DNA of 64,000 bases from Rhynchosporium graminicola (taxonomy: Eukaryota > Ascomycota > Leotiomycetes > Helotiales > Ploettnerulaceae): the NCBI GenBank assembly GCA_900074885.1, contig FJUW01000004.1:124001-188000 (forward strand), written 5' to 3'. How positions within the stretch are numbered: the first letter of the stretch is position 1; every line of letters begins with the position of its first letter. Made by a program: the position numbers and the translations under genes. The notes below the pieces were generated by a model. That model had not been told where the DNA came from and ran no database searches. It was given only the letters and a program-made list of their open reading frames with translations. Shown here piece by piece: positions 37,065-49,913 of this stretch.

Positions 37065-40000
37065 TCAGAGTTCGCTCGCAAGCGGACTCCCAGCCAACAT
37101 GCTCGTCTTCCTCGAGAGCGTCGGACGAACACTGACCAGCCCACTCGGCTTCTGCATCCAGTCACTCATTCCATCCCTCTCTTTACGGCCAACGCCATTC
37201 CCGATAATAAAAGGGACCGGACTCTCCGGTCCAATACCAGAACCGTATCCGGATGAGACACTCATAGGCGGCATCGTACTGTCCTGATTGAAAGAGAGAC
37301 CTGGCACGGAAGTCCGTCGACTAGAATCTCCCGTGCGGTAGATACTGACTTTACTGCCCATACCTTCGCGATGGAGACTCGGGCCTGGTGCAGGTCGCCC
37401 CGAAAGCATCGAGACGCGATCCATGTCTGCTGCGGCAGAAGGAATCACCATCCTCGCAGATGGTCTCGCGTGCGCTGGGAGGCTCATATCTTTCTTCGCC
37501 TTTCCAACCCACAACATCTGCTCATGCTCTCTTAGATATCTCTCTCCACTGAAACTCTTCATGACGATATCACGACTTCGCATGCCGAGAGCGCGTCGAG
37601 CGTCAGCTTGTTCGTACATACGGCGCGTGATGCGGGCAACGTCCTCAGGTGTAGGGTCGTGTGGGAAAGTCGAATCTGCCGTTTCACTACTGCACTTGGA
37701 TTTGTCTTCATAGATTGAGAACTCGTCAAGGAGGGCGAGGATCTTAATCTGAGCGCGGGCCATGTCGTGCGCATCATTAGGGGCGACGACGGCGGAGTAG
37801 CAGGCGCCGTCGATGGGAGATGTAAGCACGCGGAGGGAGGCGCCAACGTCGGTGCAGACTACTGGGGCGCCGGTCAGGGCTGCCTCGCCGAGGGCGAGGG
37901 GAAGGCCCTCGGAAATGGAAGAGTTGAGAAATACCCACTAGCAGAGGTTAGTAGTGATCAATCATGAGGTGTCAGCATTGCTTACTGTTCGCTCCAGTAC
38001 ATTGATTGGGTCTGCTTCGCCCTTTAGGCCAACGTTATCACGTAGTGACTTTGTAGCAATGATCTCTTGACAATCAGTAGTGTATGAGGGTGTCTTGTCC
38101 ATAGCACCATAAACCTCAAGCTGGAAATCCTTGAAGCCCCATTTGTTGACGATGATATCGGCTGAAAGTAAGGCAGTCTTGATATCCTTTGCGAACCTTT
38201 GGAAGATTAGTATAAAATTTCTTTAAGTTGGGAGGACCTCGCTTACCAGAGATGGGACAACATAGTAACGGTGGGTTGCTGAGTCTTGATTTCCTTCACT
38301 GGTGCGAATCGCTGAGTATCGTTAGCAACTAAAAAGCAAATCAATCAAACCATGCCAACTCACCTCCATATTCGTGATTCCATTGACGACCGGATCGATC
38401 TTTCTCTTGAATAAGCTCCTGTTCTCGATCTTTCCCTGGGATGTACCAATCTCGACCTCCCAATTGGGGTTGAAGAAGTCCGCACAAGGTAAAATCGTAT
38501 CCGCGTGATGTAGCGTCAGCACACTCGTGATTCTCATGAGACCCAAAAGAGAATTTCTCGTGAAGGGCGACAGGGCGCAGAGCGAAGACGAGAGATACAA
38601 GTTCGTTTCTCGCCAACTGATAGCGTGGTCCCAAATCTGCAATGTGCATCCGCGTTTGATCTTGCATACGATACCGTAGGAAGCGCTCACGCTATGATGC
38701 GAGGCTTGGAAAACAGCTGGCATCTTTTCGGGGATGGGAATGGAGTAGATGAAGAGGTATCGGGACCAAAGCTCAAGACCCTGGTCCAGTTGACCGAGAG
38801 TCGGTAGTTCGGTTGTGAACCATTGAGACGATGGAAGAGCGTTGTCCGCGACCTGAGATAACCAGAGGTTCCTCCAGGCAGACTTGACAGCGTCACTCCG
38901 CCAGACGGCACTCCAGTGGCGACCATCCTCGAAGTAGGCGTTCAAGTTGATCAGAGCGCGAGTAACTTGCTTAATGTCCGCCAGTGAGAAGTCCAGGGAT
39001 CGGGCACCGCGTATTAGAGCTGTGAGAATTGGGACAAAATTGCGCTCGATATCCAAGAAAGTAGTATGTGTAGTAACATGCTCGACTTCTGAGTCAAGTC
39101 GATTGTTGAATAATCCATGGGTAGGAGTCATGAGATCTAGACCCCATAGAGGGATTACTTTGAGAGAGTGGATGTTTCGCTCAATCTGACGTTTGGGGAT
39201 TCCAAAATCGTTGGCTGATTCTGCGACCATGTGCCATTTGATTGTGCGAAGGTTGTTAATGACATCGCTACGGCATGCTGAAACACCGCCACCCTGTCAT
39301 TGTATTAGCATATTGATATTCGCAGACATGTATGATTCACTTACCTCGTTTGGCCACGTTCCAGTATCGACAGCAATGACATGCAGCGCGGTCTCATCAT
39401 CATTCTCAATAGTGACATTCGAGCGAGTCCGGCTGCAGGCGTCACCACCTTGACCAAAGCTATAGAAATCATTGATCTTCATGGCCAAAGGAGTCCAGCT
39501 AGAGACAGTATTATCAAGATCCGTGCTCGCCATGATAGCATCGCGATTCTTGTCAAGATACTGCTCAGCGGCATCGAGCTTGGCCAGATCTCGCTTCCGC
39601 CAGTATGGTGTGAGGACTTCATCGCGGCGAAGGAGGCGCTCATCTAGCCAGCGAACTATAACTCCGTCGAATGCAGGGTCGTCCTTCCATGCCTTCCATA
39701 ACCAAGAGCGGGATTGCGAAGTGGAGACTGGGAAACGGCGAGTATGTAGGCCGAGCCAGCGAGACACTGCCGTTGTTTTAATTGAGTTGAATCCGTATAG
39801 AGGATTATCGTCTAGGAACGATGTATTTGTGGGCTTCTTGAGCACATTTAAATGATCGTGCAAGATAAGATCGGGTGTATCCACCCTCTGACCGTTCAAA
39901 GTCGTAAGGATGGTAGGATGGAACTTGTGATCGTACATATATTTGCTTTCCCAGACATCGGCACCAACGACAAAGGTTGCTTCCGTCACTTGCGAATGGG

Positions 40001-43000
40001 GTAACTATAGAGTGTTAGATGTCGAACGTTCACAGAACTTGGATGACTTACCCAAGTGTCGAGCTTCTCTGGCTTGCGACGAGGTGGCGCGCACCATGCA
40101 ACAGTACAACTCATATGCGGTAAGACGAACTCGGCTCGAAGAAGAGCACCACCATATTTACTAGCCTTTTGGTAATGGTACTTGAAGCGAACCATGTTGC
40201 CATCAAGTAGGTAGGAACCAGAGTCAATCAAACCCTTGTTATTGTAAGTCACATCTTGAAGCACATTCTCACCAGCAATACCCCTGCGGGTGATTGGCTC
40301 TCTCAACACATCACTCTTCGATATGCGTCTGGATGAACCATCGTATGCGGTGGTGCGGTAGTCATAAATGTAGTCGTTGACTGTGTTGCCGTTTTTCATT
40401 TGAACCCGTCGCTTCAGAGACATGTTGTTGGTGTACATGTTCATCGAAATTAAGCTTTGATTCGTGGTTGGCTCTGTCTTGTGGTCCCCCTTATACTGGA
40501 GGAGTTTGAACGTGTCTGCATCGACGGGGTGAATAAAGCCTGTAGAAGTCCCCTCGAGGTTTCGAATCAAGATGCGACGTCTTTTTATAGAAACCTCCAT
40601 ACCGTGTAGATTCTGCCAGACAGAGACGACATTCTTCCTGTTATGGAACAGAAAGATAGGTAGGAATAGCCTCTGAATAGCCTTCGACCAGGCCCAGATG
40701 GAAAGTAGAAAAAATCTCGTGATTACATTTGCGACGTTCCTGTTTCCAGGAAAGCTGCAACGTAACTCTCTCTGAAATTCGGGGTCGGCAACGAACGCAA
40801 TCATGAAGAATTTGCAAAGTTTACCAGCGAAGTGGTACACGACACCAGTGTAGTGGTGAACGTGATCCCAGACTGAAAGCTTGGGAGGAGTAGCATGGGC
40901 AAGCAGATCTAATACGCGAATTGAAGACCCAGGAGTTGCAGTTTCGAGAAGCAGTTGAGACTGCTGAGCAGATTCTGCCTCGCTGGAAGCGATAGAGCGC
41001 TGATAACTTTGTCGTGGCATAAAGCTTGATGGTCTGGTTGAGAACACCGAACGCTCTTGGCTTGCCCAAGCATTGACACGGCTCAGCATACGAGAGCCGG
41101 AGACAACTGCGTAATTGCATCGAGCTACGTATGTGTCGAACGACAAACCAGTTGTATGGTTGAGCTTGTCATTCAACATAACAATTTGATGGTCAGTCAG
41201 TTGGCCAATGACTCCGACGCACCGGTTGATGAGGTATGTACGAAGATCGCCTGGCATATTCTCTGAATCCAGGTTAGTATCGAATCCAAGACAGAGGTCT
41301 CGCAAGATCTGCGTCTTCAGGTAGGTCTGAATCTCTGCCAAGTTCTTGGTCTGGATTTTGAGATGACGTTCTAGAATATCGGGGCCGGTGACACTATTCC
41401 AGATACCATTGCTGAGCCAGAGCGTTCGTGCAAGTAAGGAATCGTGCGTGTTCAAGCCGAGATATCTCTCAGCAGTGACCTGAACCAATAGCTCGGCAAC
41501 ATCCCAATAGAAACCCTTAAGTGGATCCTCATTTGTAGAGACGCGCTTGGTTTCGCAGGCCACGAGGAGTCTAATCTGATCATCCTCAACAGAGCTGATA
41601 GCTCTCATACTGGGGTCTGAGAAGTGATCAACAGACATTAATTCCACGTTGATGAAACGTTCTCTGAACATCTGTATGCTAAGTCTGAGCAACGCATCAG
41701 CATCTGGAAAAGCCCGCTTGGCAACATCAGATAGGTCGGTATCGCTGCATTGCTCGAGAATCAGTTTGACCTGACTCCCGAACTCCGAATCCGGATCAAC
41801 CAAGAGACGCTCCTTATCTGAAAGATCAGAAAGCTGTTCGTAGAGACTCTGCATTTCAGGCTGTGACCATGCGTGATCCGCACCAGGATTCGAATAAGCA
41901 TTGTAGACGCCATCTGATGCTGTCAAAGGACGTATCCTATCCTCAGGAGGCCCTATGATTTTACCAGCCCAGAGCGATAGGATGGCGACCGTCCAGCATG
42001 CCACACCCAGAGCGACAATGTTTGAATAAAGGAAAGTTTCCGGGGCGTATGCATTCAAGATGAAACCAAGTGGTAGACCGATGGCAACAGCTATAAGCAG
42101 AGGTTTCAGGGCATGAGGACCAGAGAAAATCTTGGTGTACTGGTACCACAGAAGGCCGGTATATGCCAAGACATACGACAAGAAAATAATGGTACCCTCA
42201 CTACTCTCAGTGCTGGCGAATAGCCAGAGAAGGGCAGAAGTGACTGCTAATCCCCAAACGTGGAGTAATAAGAAGCTACCAAGAGTCTTCCAGTACACAC
42301 TTCTGCGATTATCGGACTTTTGCTTGAGCGCCTGTGCGAGATCTCCATCAGTTGGAATGACCTCCTCCGTGGATTTCGCAGCAAGCTCATGGAGCTTGTT
42401 GGCATTAAAGTCGAGAAGGACGGCTCCGACAAGGTAATATGCCAAGCCGAAACCGACGGGCATTGTCAAAGAGACGTTACCGAAGGGGAGGAGGCCAATC
42501 AAATCACCGCCGCTAAGGAGGGAAATCCATTTGTCTAGCAATGCGACGATGAAGTATAGCATCGTGCAACCAATCTCGTCACCAGCCTGACGCCAGTGGA
42601 GAAAGCCATTGTGGAATCTAATTCCAAGTTGGGATTTCTGCATGGAAAACAGGGCGACTTTGGTTTGAACGTTCCAGGCCGAACTAAACATGATTGGCTG
42701 TGGGACTCCAGTAAATTGACAGTACCAATTCTAAATAAGTCAGCCATCGGATCGAAGTCAAGTATATTAGAGAAACTTACCATCAGAAAACTTGTGGCCT
42801 CATATGATCGAACCAGCTTGAGTACAAGTGCATCTTTAGTCTTCTTAGAAAGTATTGACTTGCTCCGTTCCGACAAGACATCTTTGAGCAACGCGTCACG
42901 AGCGAATCTCAGTATAGCAGGATCAGACATCTTCTCGATTCCGTCCATTGGCGAAGTCTTATTGTCAATGTACCATGTTCTGAGTGCCTTGTCATCGACG

Positions 43001-46000
43001 AGGTTTATCTTCTGGTACCAAGTGGTCCACTGAGCACCAGTACGGCGAACTCCAAGGAAGAGCATGCTGACGAAAACGTAAAGCACAGTCAAGTAGATGG
43101 CAACATCGTGATTGGGAACGAACATTGTGACAATCGGTGACACAAACAAGATGGGAATACAAAAGATGATGGTTGCTCGACCCTATGAGATCTCAGTATA
43201 AGAGTGAAAGTAAGGAAATTGGAATACTTACTGATTGGAATGAAGATCCGATGAATTGATAATTGGCCAGAGCCGCAAGAAGTGAGAGATATGTCGTCAA
43301 GACCATCAAGTACAGGAAGAAGAGTAGCGCATTGTAAACAGAAACCGTGCATGCAAAGGCAATGAATCCTACAATAGCCACAACGAGAGTGAATGCAAGA
43401 CCACCGAGTAATCGGGTGACTACGAAGTAGTTCATAGCCGAGAAAGCCATTGAAGCAAGGTAGAATGTTCCACCGCATGTGATCCAAGTGCCAATTGCAC
43501 CAGATAATAAGAGCGAGATCATCAACGCGGTTGTAGCGCTATGCTGCTCATCATGTGTCATATACTCATGTCCTTCTTTTCCACCACTGAGATACAAACC
43601 GTGCCCGGTGGTTGTGAGCATGAGAATATCGATCAGGGCAGGAATAGCGAACACACTCAAGAAGGTGAATCTCTTATACGATGCCATCTCGGTAGGTTTG
43701 TAGTTTGGATCTACGTCGATTTGCGCCTCCGCATAGGCCGATGGAAGCGCAGTCATGGTGTCCTTAAACATAGGGGGCTGGTTCTCCGGTAAAGAGTAGT
43801 GGGCGCGGTATTTTGCGGAGAGAAGTTCTCCGAACTGGCTGGGAGAGCAGTCAAAGTAAGACTCGCAGCGAGATCCGAGAGCGAAAAGCTCAGCAAATGC
43901 AGCTGACTGATCTGTTTGATCGTTGAAGAGTGGATTTCTATCAGTCACTTCAACATAGACCTCATCGAAGGCTAGTCTTCGCATGGTACAGAACACTGCA
44001 AGTGCGTACAAGTCGCCAACAGCTGCATAAGCGATGTTATTGAGGAGTTTTTCGAGGGCTTCGATGATTATCTTGAGTTTGGGATGACTCCTTGTCCGCA
44101 AAGCTTCTTCGATTGCTGCCTCTACATCGTGGAAGAGTGCTATTGCCGCTGGTAGATTAGGATGACGGCGTTTGGCTTGGCAATGCCATTGGAGGCGCGA
44201 TTCGAGAAGTTCCGTAATGGAGATGTCTCCATTCAGGTATCCGACCGTATTGACAGTCTTCAATTGATTCCAGTTTGGAACATCAACCAAACGCTCCATA
44301 GCAGCCGATTTAATGCCGTAAAGGATGAAATCTTCTTTGGCATTAGGCGCAAGAGAGACGCGCTGCAGCAAGTGAAGACATTCTTCAGGTGAGAGAAGCT
44401 CAACATCTTGTACAAGTCTAGGCGGGATATTGTGAGAGGATGTGAGTTTCTTGTTCCAGCGAGCGAAAGAGGTTTCTGCAGCGATACATTCCCTGCGTGT
44501 CAGACCCCGGCAAGACAGGAATGTATGGAGAAGTGTGCCCATAACATCATTGACAGTCTTCGAGATGTATATATCAGCCGTAGCTTTGGTGGGGTAAGCG
44601 TGGTAAACAGCCCAAAATTGCTTCTCGATAGTACGCTGAAATCCCGAATGGAGTCCAAGGAAAACCCGGATACCATCAGAACCATCGTCAGGAGATGCCA
44701 TCAGTTTCTTTGCCATGATTTCTATAGCACGTGACACGGAAGGTACTCCAGGGGTTGAAGGCTCCGAGGGTAGAGTGGTTACAGCTGCGAAATTTGCGAA
44801 GGTGGCACCGTATTCCCGGAGGTCAGCCGGAGTGACCGAGTCCAACAACTCCAGCTTTCTCAGATTTCTCTGAGAGAAGATGACCTCTTGAAAGTCATCG
44901 CTAGAAACATCCAGCCCGACGGGAAAGCATCCAAGTCCATCATAGGAAGCTCCGGCTGCAGATGTGCAAAGAGGGTCTCCACTAATCCCGTCTCTTAACA
45001 CGAACCATTCCATGTTTTCTTGGAAATCAGATTTTTCCTTGGACAGGTCGTCTGGTTGCTCGTCATGAACGCAAGTGCAGTCGTTCTTTGCATCCTCCAG
45101 GCTCGGTAACATCGCGCCGAGATGTCCAATGACAGAGTGACGATGGTTGGTATTTTCGATCTGAAGTCAATGATGTTAGCAATACTTGGTAAACAACGGC
45201 GTGCCGCCATGAAGAGGTGCTCACGGATTTCCTGCTTTTCCACATATCGTGGAGCTCCATCACTTTAGGTTCCTTCAGCCAAGCGAATGCGCTCAGCGGC
45301 TCCATCTGAACCACATCCAAGGTTGCATTCATAAGTGCGCTTTGCGATCCGATCCATGAGACTACACTGTAGAAATTACACCAAGCGAATGTTCTTTTTA
45401 GAACTGCGTTTGGAAGAACTACATCGTCGTCCAATGTCTCCCAGACGAAAACAGTGAAGTCCCTGACACATGATTGGGATACGAATGATTTCGCTGTCGT
45501 TCGGAGAGGTTCCATATCAAAGCAATCCCGTCTCTCACCATCTGGAAGCACAAGCGCATTACGTATTATAAGACCTGAGATAGAGCTACAGGCTAGCGCG
45601 CTACCATCCGCGAGGAAATCCGGCGCGGATGTCTCGACATATATTTCAAGACCAAAAGTGGAAATGACAGCGCAAAGCTCATGGAAGACTGGTATTGGGA
45701 AGATCTCCCAGCCTGCTAACAGAATTCCCGTAAAATCATTTTTGCCACCCTCTGAGTTTCGGAATGCCGTGATAATCATGCTCATAGTGCGATCTAGACA
45801 TGACAGGACATATTTTGACGATTGGCGAGACGGTGCCGCGTCCGTCAAGACATTTGCCAAATCCAATCTTCCGATTACACGCCGTGGAACTTTTTCGCGC
45901 CTAGATAATTCTGCCAAAACTCTTGGGATGTAGCTTTGTAGAGGATTGAGAATAATCATGTCCCGTTCCGAGAGCCTTTTGCATTGCGCATCGGAGATTG

Positions 46001-46421
46001 GGGACTCGAAAGTGCCCAGATATATGCCCAAAGATGTCGGTCTCTTGGAATCGAGTTTCTCTAGGGTTGATTCCGGCGAGGATGAGGCGACATACTTCTG
46101 CAAATGGCGCGCGACGCGCTCCTGCAAGTGCTTCGATGGCCCATTCTGTCAACAAGGTGATTTGTTAGAACCAACTCCATATCTGAAGCGTAAAAGCCGG
46201 TGGATTCATGTACCTTCTGTCTCGTGTGTACCCATAGTTTTCTCAACAGCAGGAATGAGATATATGTACTTCCCACAAAAATTGAAACCAGAGCCAAGCT
46301 GACGAGCACCTATTTCATATTAGAAGAGTGAGTAGAACTCAACCGGATGCATTACCAGCTGCCACCAATGTTGCCTCAACTCAGTCCAGTTCCCAGCGTG
46401 GACACCAGTGATGTATGCCAT
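37065..46421 (-). CDS. gtb3: Gtb3-type membrane glycosyltransferase (PelF-like GT4 domain) of the galactosaminogalactan cluster, eleven exons
   Basis: This is the predicted polymerase/exporter of GAG, using UDP-GalNAc and UDP-Gal at the plasma membrane. Exons in coding order: 46356-46421, 46214-46309, 45225-46145, 43232-45160, 42781-43182, 40052-42730, 39345-40004, 38364-39293, 38247-38311, 37986-38196 and 37065-37937. All joins keep frame, giving about 2943 aa. The start is the ATG at 46421 (MAYITGVHAGNW); the next exon would otherwise begin with GTG. One membrane helix lies at about residues 23-45, and a dense cluster of a dozen or so helices between about 830 and 1430. The GT4 part begins near 2230 with AVDTGTWPNE-GGGVSACRSDV, like the G..RGGVS start of bacterial PelF. 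It carries the EX7E motif (Glu 2663 and 2671, EGLPLALGE) followed by GAPVVCTDVG. The tail is Ser/Arg-rich and disordered. The gene is divergent from agd3 across 3.5 kb. Identification rests on the domain and its neighbours. Confidence 0.88.
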
Positions 46422-49400
46422 ATTGTCGGTAAGGAAATTACCAAAGAGTCATCGCCATATGAGTACAGTCCAGAGGTTCTCCTTTTCGAACAGGCGAAAT
46501 GGGGTGCTATCGAGCAAGCGAGCTTCTGGCAAAAGCAAAGTTTCAGATGAGCAAATTTTCGGATGAGCGAAAACGAAGATCTCAAGGAAGATAGGAAGAT
46601 AAAGATTGAAGCCTCGATAGCTAAGCCTCGGCGATCTTAGACGGAAACAAATACTGAGTGACAAGCTATGAAATCTTGAGAAGCCAAGCGCAACCTTCCC
46701 TGCCGAAGATCATCAATAGTCCCCAACTTCGAGGCTGGGGGGAACGAAAGTTTGGCCTGCGGAGTCACCATCACAACACAAATTGCATCGGATGTATCCA
46801 GCCCCACGGTCAGGATAGAACTAGCAAGCCTCCAATATTTCCCGAAAGATCAACAATAGCATGAAGTGCAAAACATGACAGTAAAACAGCAGCAACGTGG
46901 GTCCACGATTCACCAAGACCAAGGACGGTGCTTGGCCGGCCTGCAGTTTGACATGAACAAGGCGAATGTTCGAGCTGGCCACACGCCGTGTCTCATTATA
47001 GTAGAAAGTAGTAGAGCGGTCAGACCGCCACTCGTATAGCCTGAGTTGCAAGTATATTCTGAAGCAGCTCTGCTGTTCTTGGTATCAAACGGCTGAAGTT
47101 GGGCCGTACAATAGCCGTCGTCAGCCAGCTAGCTATCCGAGCTGCAGAACCAAACTGCTCTAGGGTCCCCAGGCAGGTATCATTGACGGATTGATATTGG
47201 CAGGGGTAAACAGCACCGCTTCTGCATCGAGTGAACTTGAGGGTCTAGTAGTCAAGCCTGGGCCAGCGCTTGTCTGCCACTTATGCATCTCAGTATGGCT
47301 AGCTGCGCTAGTGACGATGGACATCTGACTAGCCGAAGAGGATACAACGTCGATAGAGATCGAGGCAGGTCTTTGAACGCTGCTCGCGAGATGTGAGTAC
47401 CGTCCGCAGTCAGTCAGTCGGTCACTAGCCGTAGTCTCCTGAAACTATTCCCTGAGGCAGATGGGATCGGAGAAAGGGACCAAGCGAAGAAACATTGAGG
47501 AGGGATGGGACATTGATCGTGAAGTCATACATCTCGTTTCCGAGCGACAGTGCGCCCGCGAACCTTAAAGTTCACCGTTTCAAGACACGATACGATATGT
47601 CGGGAAAAGAGGAAGAGGGAGGAGTGATCGACCCAGGACCACAAGACAGTTCCGGGTTTGCGGGGTGACAGCTCTGGAAATTGGAATCTCGCAAACCCCA
47701 GCCTCAATCCCTCCGCTTGACAATTAATGTCCCCTAACGTCAGGGTGTCAAGGAAAGAGACATAATGGAGCTCGCACTTCTTGAGCCAGCCATATTCGGA
47801 ACGCCATAGCTAACAAATACAAATGGTCCAGGGCCGTCCTGGCTAACTAAGGTAGGTTAAACAGCTAACATCACAAAGAGGACAAGACGTTGAGGATAAA
47901 CGAGGCTTGGTAAGCACGGAGAACGGCAGATACCAACCAGCACGTGACGTGAGATTAGGGATTAGGAGCGAATGAACATATTGAAAGCGGCGTCAGGGCA
48001 AGCGAGCAAGGGTTCAAGCCAGCCAGCGTCAGCATCTGCACGAGCACTACTCTATTTTAGTGGGAATTGAATTTCCCTCCCCGCTCGCTGCTTTTGTTTG
48101 CACTTCTCCACTGGGGACAAGAGCTGCTTAGTAGTAAAATGCGCTAAGGTAGACAGACAGATACCGACCTAGTCTATTCTGGGTATCTCGTAGCTTGCCC
48201 TTTTTTCAAATACCCCCAAGTCCCGCGACAACCTCCGAAAATGTATATTTTACTACCCGTGGCGTCGCCAATAACAAAATCCTCGACGCCATTGTGCTTT
48301 GCCGTCTAGCACAGGACAGCACGTCACATCCACATCTCAAATCTCACTGCATATCACGAGATCTGTCCGACACCGAGTTGCTTCTTCCGGGAACTGAACA
48401 AGCACTTTCTTCAGAAATGGTTTCCACACAAATGGAAATGGAAATGAACATGAGACTTCCTACGAAAACCTGCTCGTTGGGACTGTCAGGGTTGATTTGG
48501 AGTGGGAGGTGTCTTTAGAGGTGAGATATTTTGGGTTTCTCATCGAAGATCTTTAACTTAGCTCTCGGACACATAGCTTAAGCTTAAGCTTAAATGCCCG
48601 TGCTATACCGTAGTATAGTTGACCATGTCACCTGAAGTCGACCATGTCAAAATCATTCCTGCTCCTCGCCCTCTTCCTGAGGTTCTTGCCCGCCGTCTTC
48701 CATACTTCCTGTCCCCATCACAGCCATCGGCGAAATGCGATCTCTATAGATACCTATCTACACGACCTACAGAAAACCACAAGTCAGCGGTTTAGGAAAT
48801 TTCCTCCTTGCATATCGTGTTATGCACAACATGCCTCTAGCGGCGCAAAGGGCGAGCTTGGCGCTTCACATCTCGGCTCCGCCTCCTTTAGCTCTGCAGG
48901 CCTGGTCTAAAAAAAGGTAAAGCTCGTGTCAAAAGCGGACCTAGTCAGCCAATGAAAGGCTAGTGGCCCCGTCGTACCCCTGAGATCGTCCGGTCCCGAG
49001 CCCACCAGTGACACCATGGACGACTACCCACGACCCCTCGAGCCCTATCGCGGCCCGAACACAAACTTCAGAGGACGATGTATGTACTGTATGTACATTA
49101 TGCATGCTCGTACCGGTAGGAATTCGATTTGCGCGGCCATTTCCATGCTCATGCTCGATGACAGTTGATCACCTCTTCTTGTAGTATCTCTAGGATCTCT
49201 AGTCCCTAGTATCTCTAGTATCTCTAGTATCTCTAGTACCTCTAGTATCTCTAGTACGGCAGACTTCTCCGAGTACGACGAACTGGCTCCCATCAATGTC
49301 ACTTCTATGACTCCATTCCGGTCAGCCGGCAGTGTAATCAGTCAGTACCCAATGCCATGGCACCGATCCGATGTTCTCTCCTGTACTGTAGCTCGGTCTG

Positions 49401-49913
49401 ATGGCTTGCTGCAGTCTGCAGCCATCTTCCGATATAGTCTCCGTATTCCGAGTCAGTACCTTACCTTAGCTATCCTTAGTGATCCGTGGTTATCGCCCCT
49501 ATCTCGCCCATCTCCGGACCCAGACATTTCACATTTTCATGTCATGATCTTTTGAGACGGGCGCTTTGGTGATCCAGCCCAGTCCCACTCACGTCGTCTG
49601 ATGTGGTGTGGTGCCTCTTTGTAATGCTTTGTTTCTGGTCGAGCCGAGTTTGATTGTCCGTGGCTGTGTGGCAACCAGGTCCATGTGAACGTCGCAGCCG
49701 CCGCCCCCCTCCCCGTCCACCACCTTCTCCCAACTCGTGTCATCCCAGCTGACAAGACTCCCGCCTCGAGGTCTTTGGTCGCCTGTTTGCCATACATATA
49801 ACGTCGGCCTTGCTGACTCCAAAAGCTCCTTTCGATCTCGAGCTACATCTCAACTCGTTTTCGTGTGAAGACTGACACTCGCTACCTTCTCATTGCCTCG
49901 CCTCTCTCTCATC
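46422..49913. promoter_or_regulatory. Divergent 3.5-kb promoter region between gtb3 and agd3
   Basis: The two GAG genes are transcribed away from each other, so both promoters must lie here. In Aspergillus the cluster is controlled by the developmental regulators StuA and MedA; I did not find a convincing StuA consensus by eye. Contents include a nonamer repeat near the agd3 side (49182-49257) and a short frame at 48644-48910 with a hydrophobic start (MSKSFLLLALFLRFLPAVF) that is not convincing as a gene. The agd3 leader around 49500-49900 is pyrimidine-rich, as in many fungal core promoters. Confidence 0.5.
49182..49257. repeat. Imperfect TCTCTAGTA nonamer tandem repeat upstream of agd3
   Basis: About eight units of TCTCTAGTA or one- to two-base variants lie 650-730 bases upstream of the agd3 start codon. 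Confidence 0.85.

Noticed and set aside
36919..37287. 122-codon plus-strand frame
   Set aside because: Its right half is antisense to the last gtb3 exon and the left half is AT-rich 3' flank.
48644..48910. 88-codon frame with a signal-peptide-like start
   Set aside because: Hydrophobic start and a few Cys are not enough; no spacing pattern, no homologue known, and it lies in the agd3/gtb3 control region.
46422..49913. StuA-type binding sites in the gtb3/agd3 promoter
   Set aside because: CGCG cores were seen but none fit the full (A/T)CGCG(T/A)N(A/C) consensus convincingly by eye.
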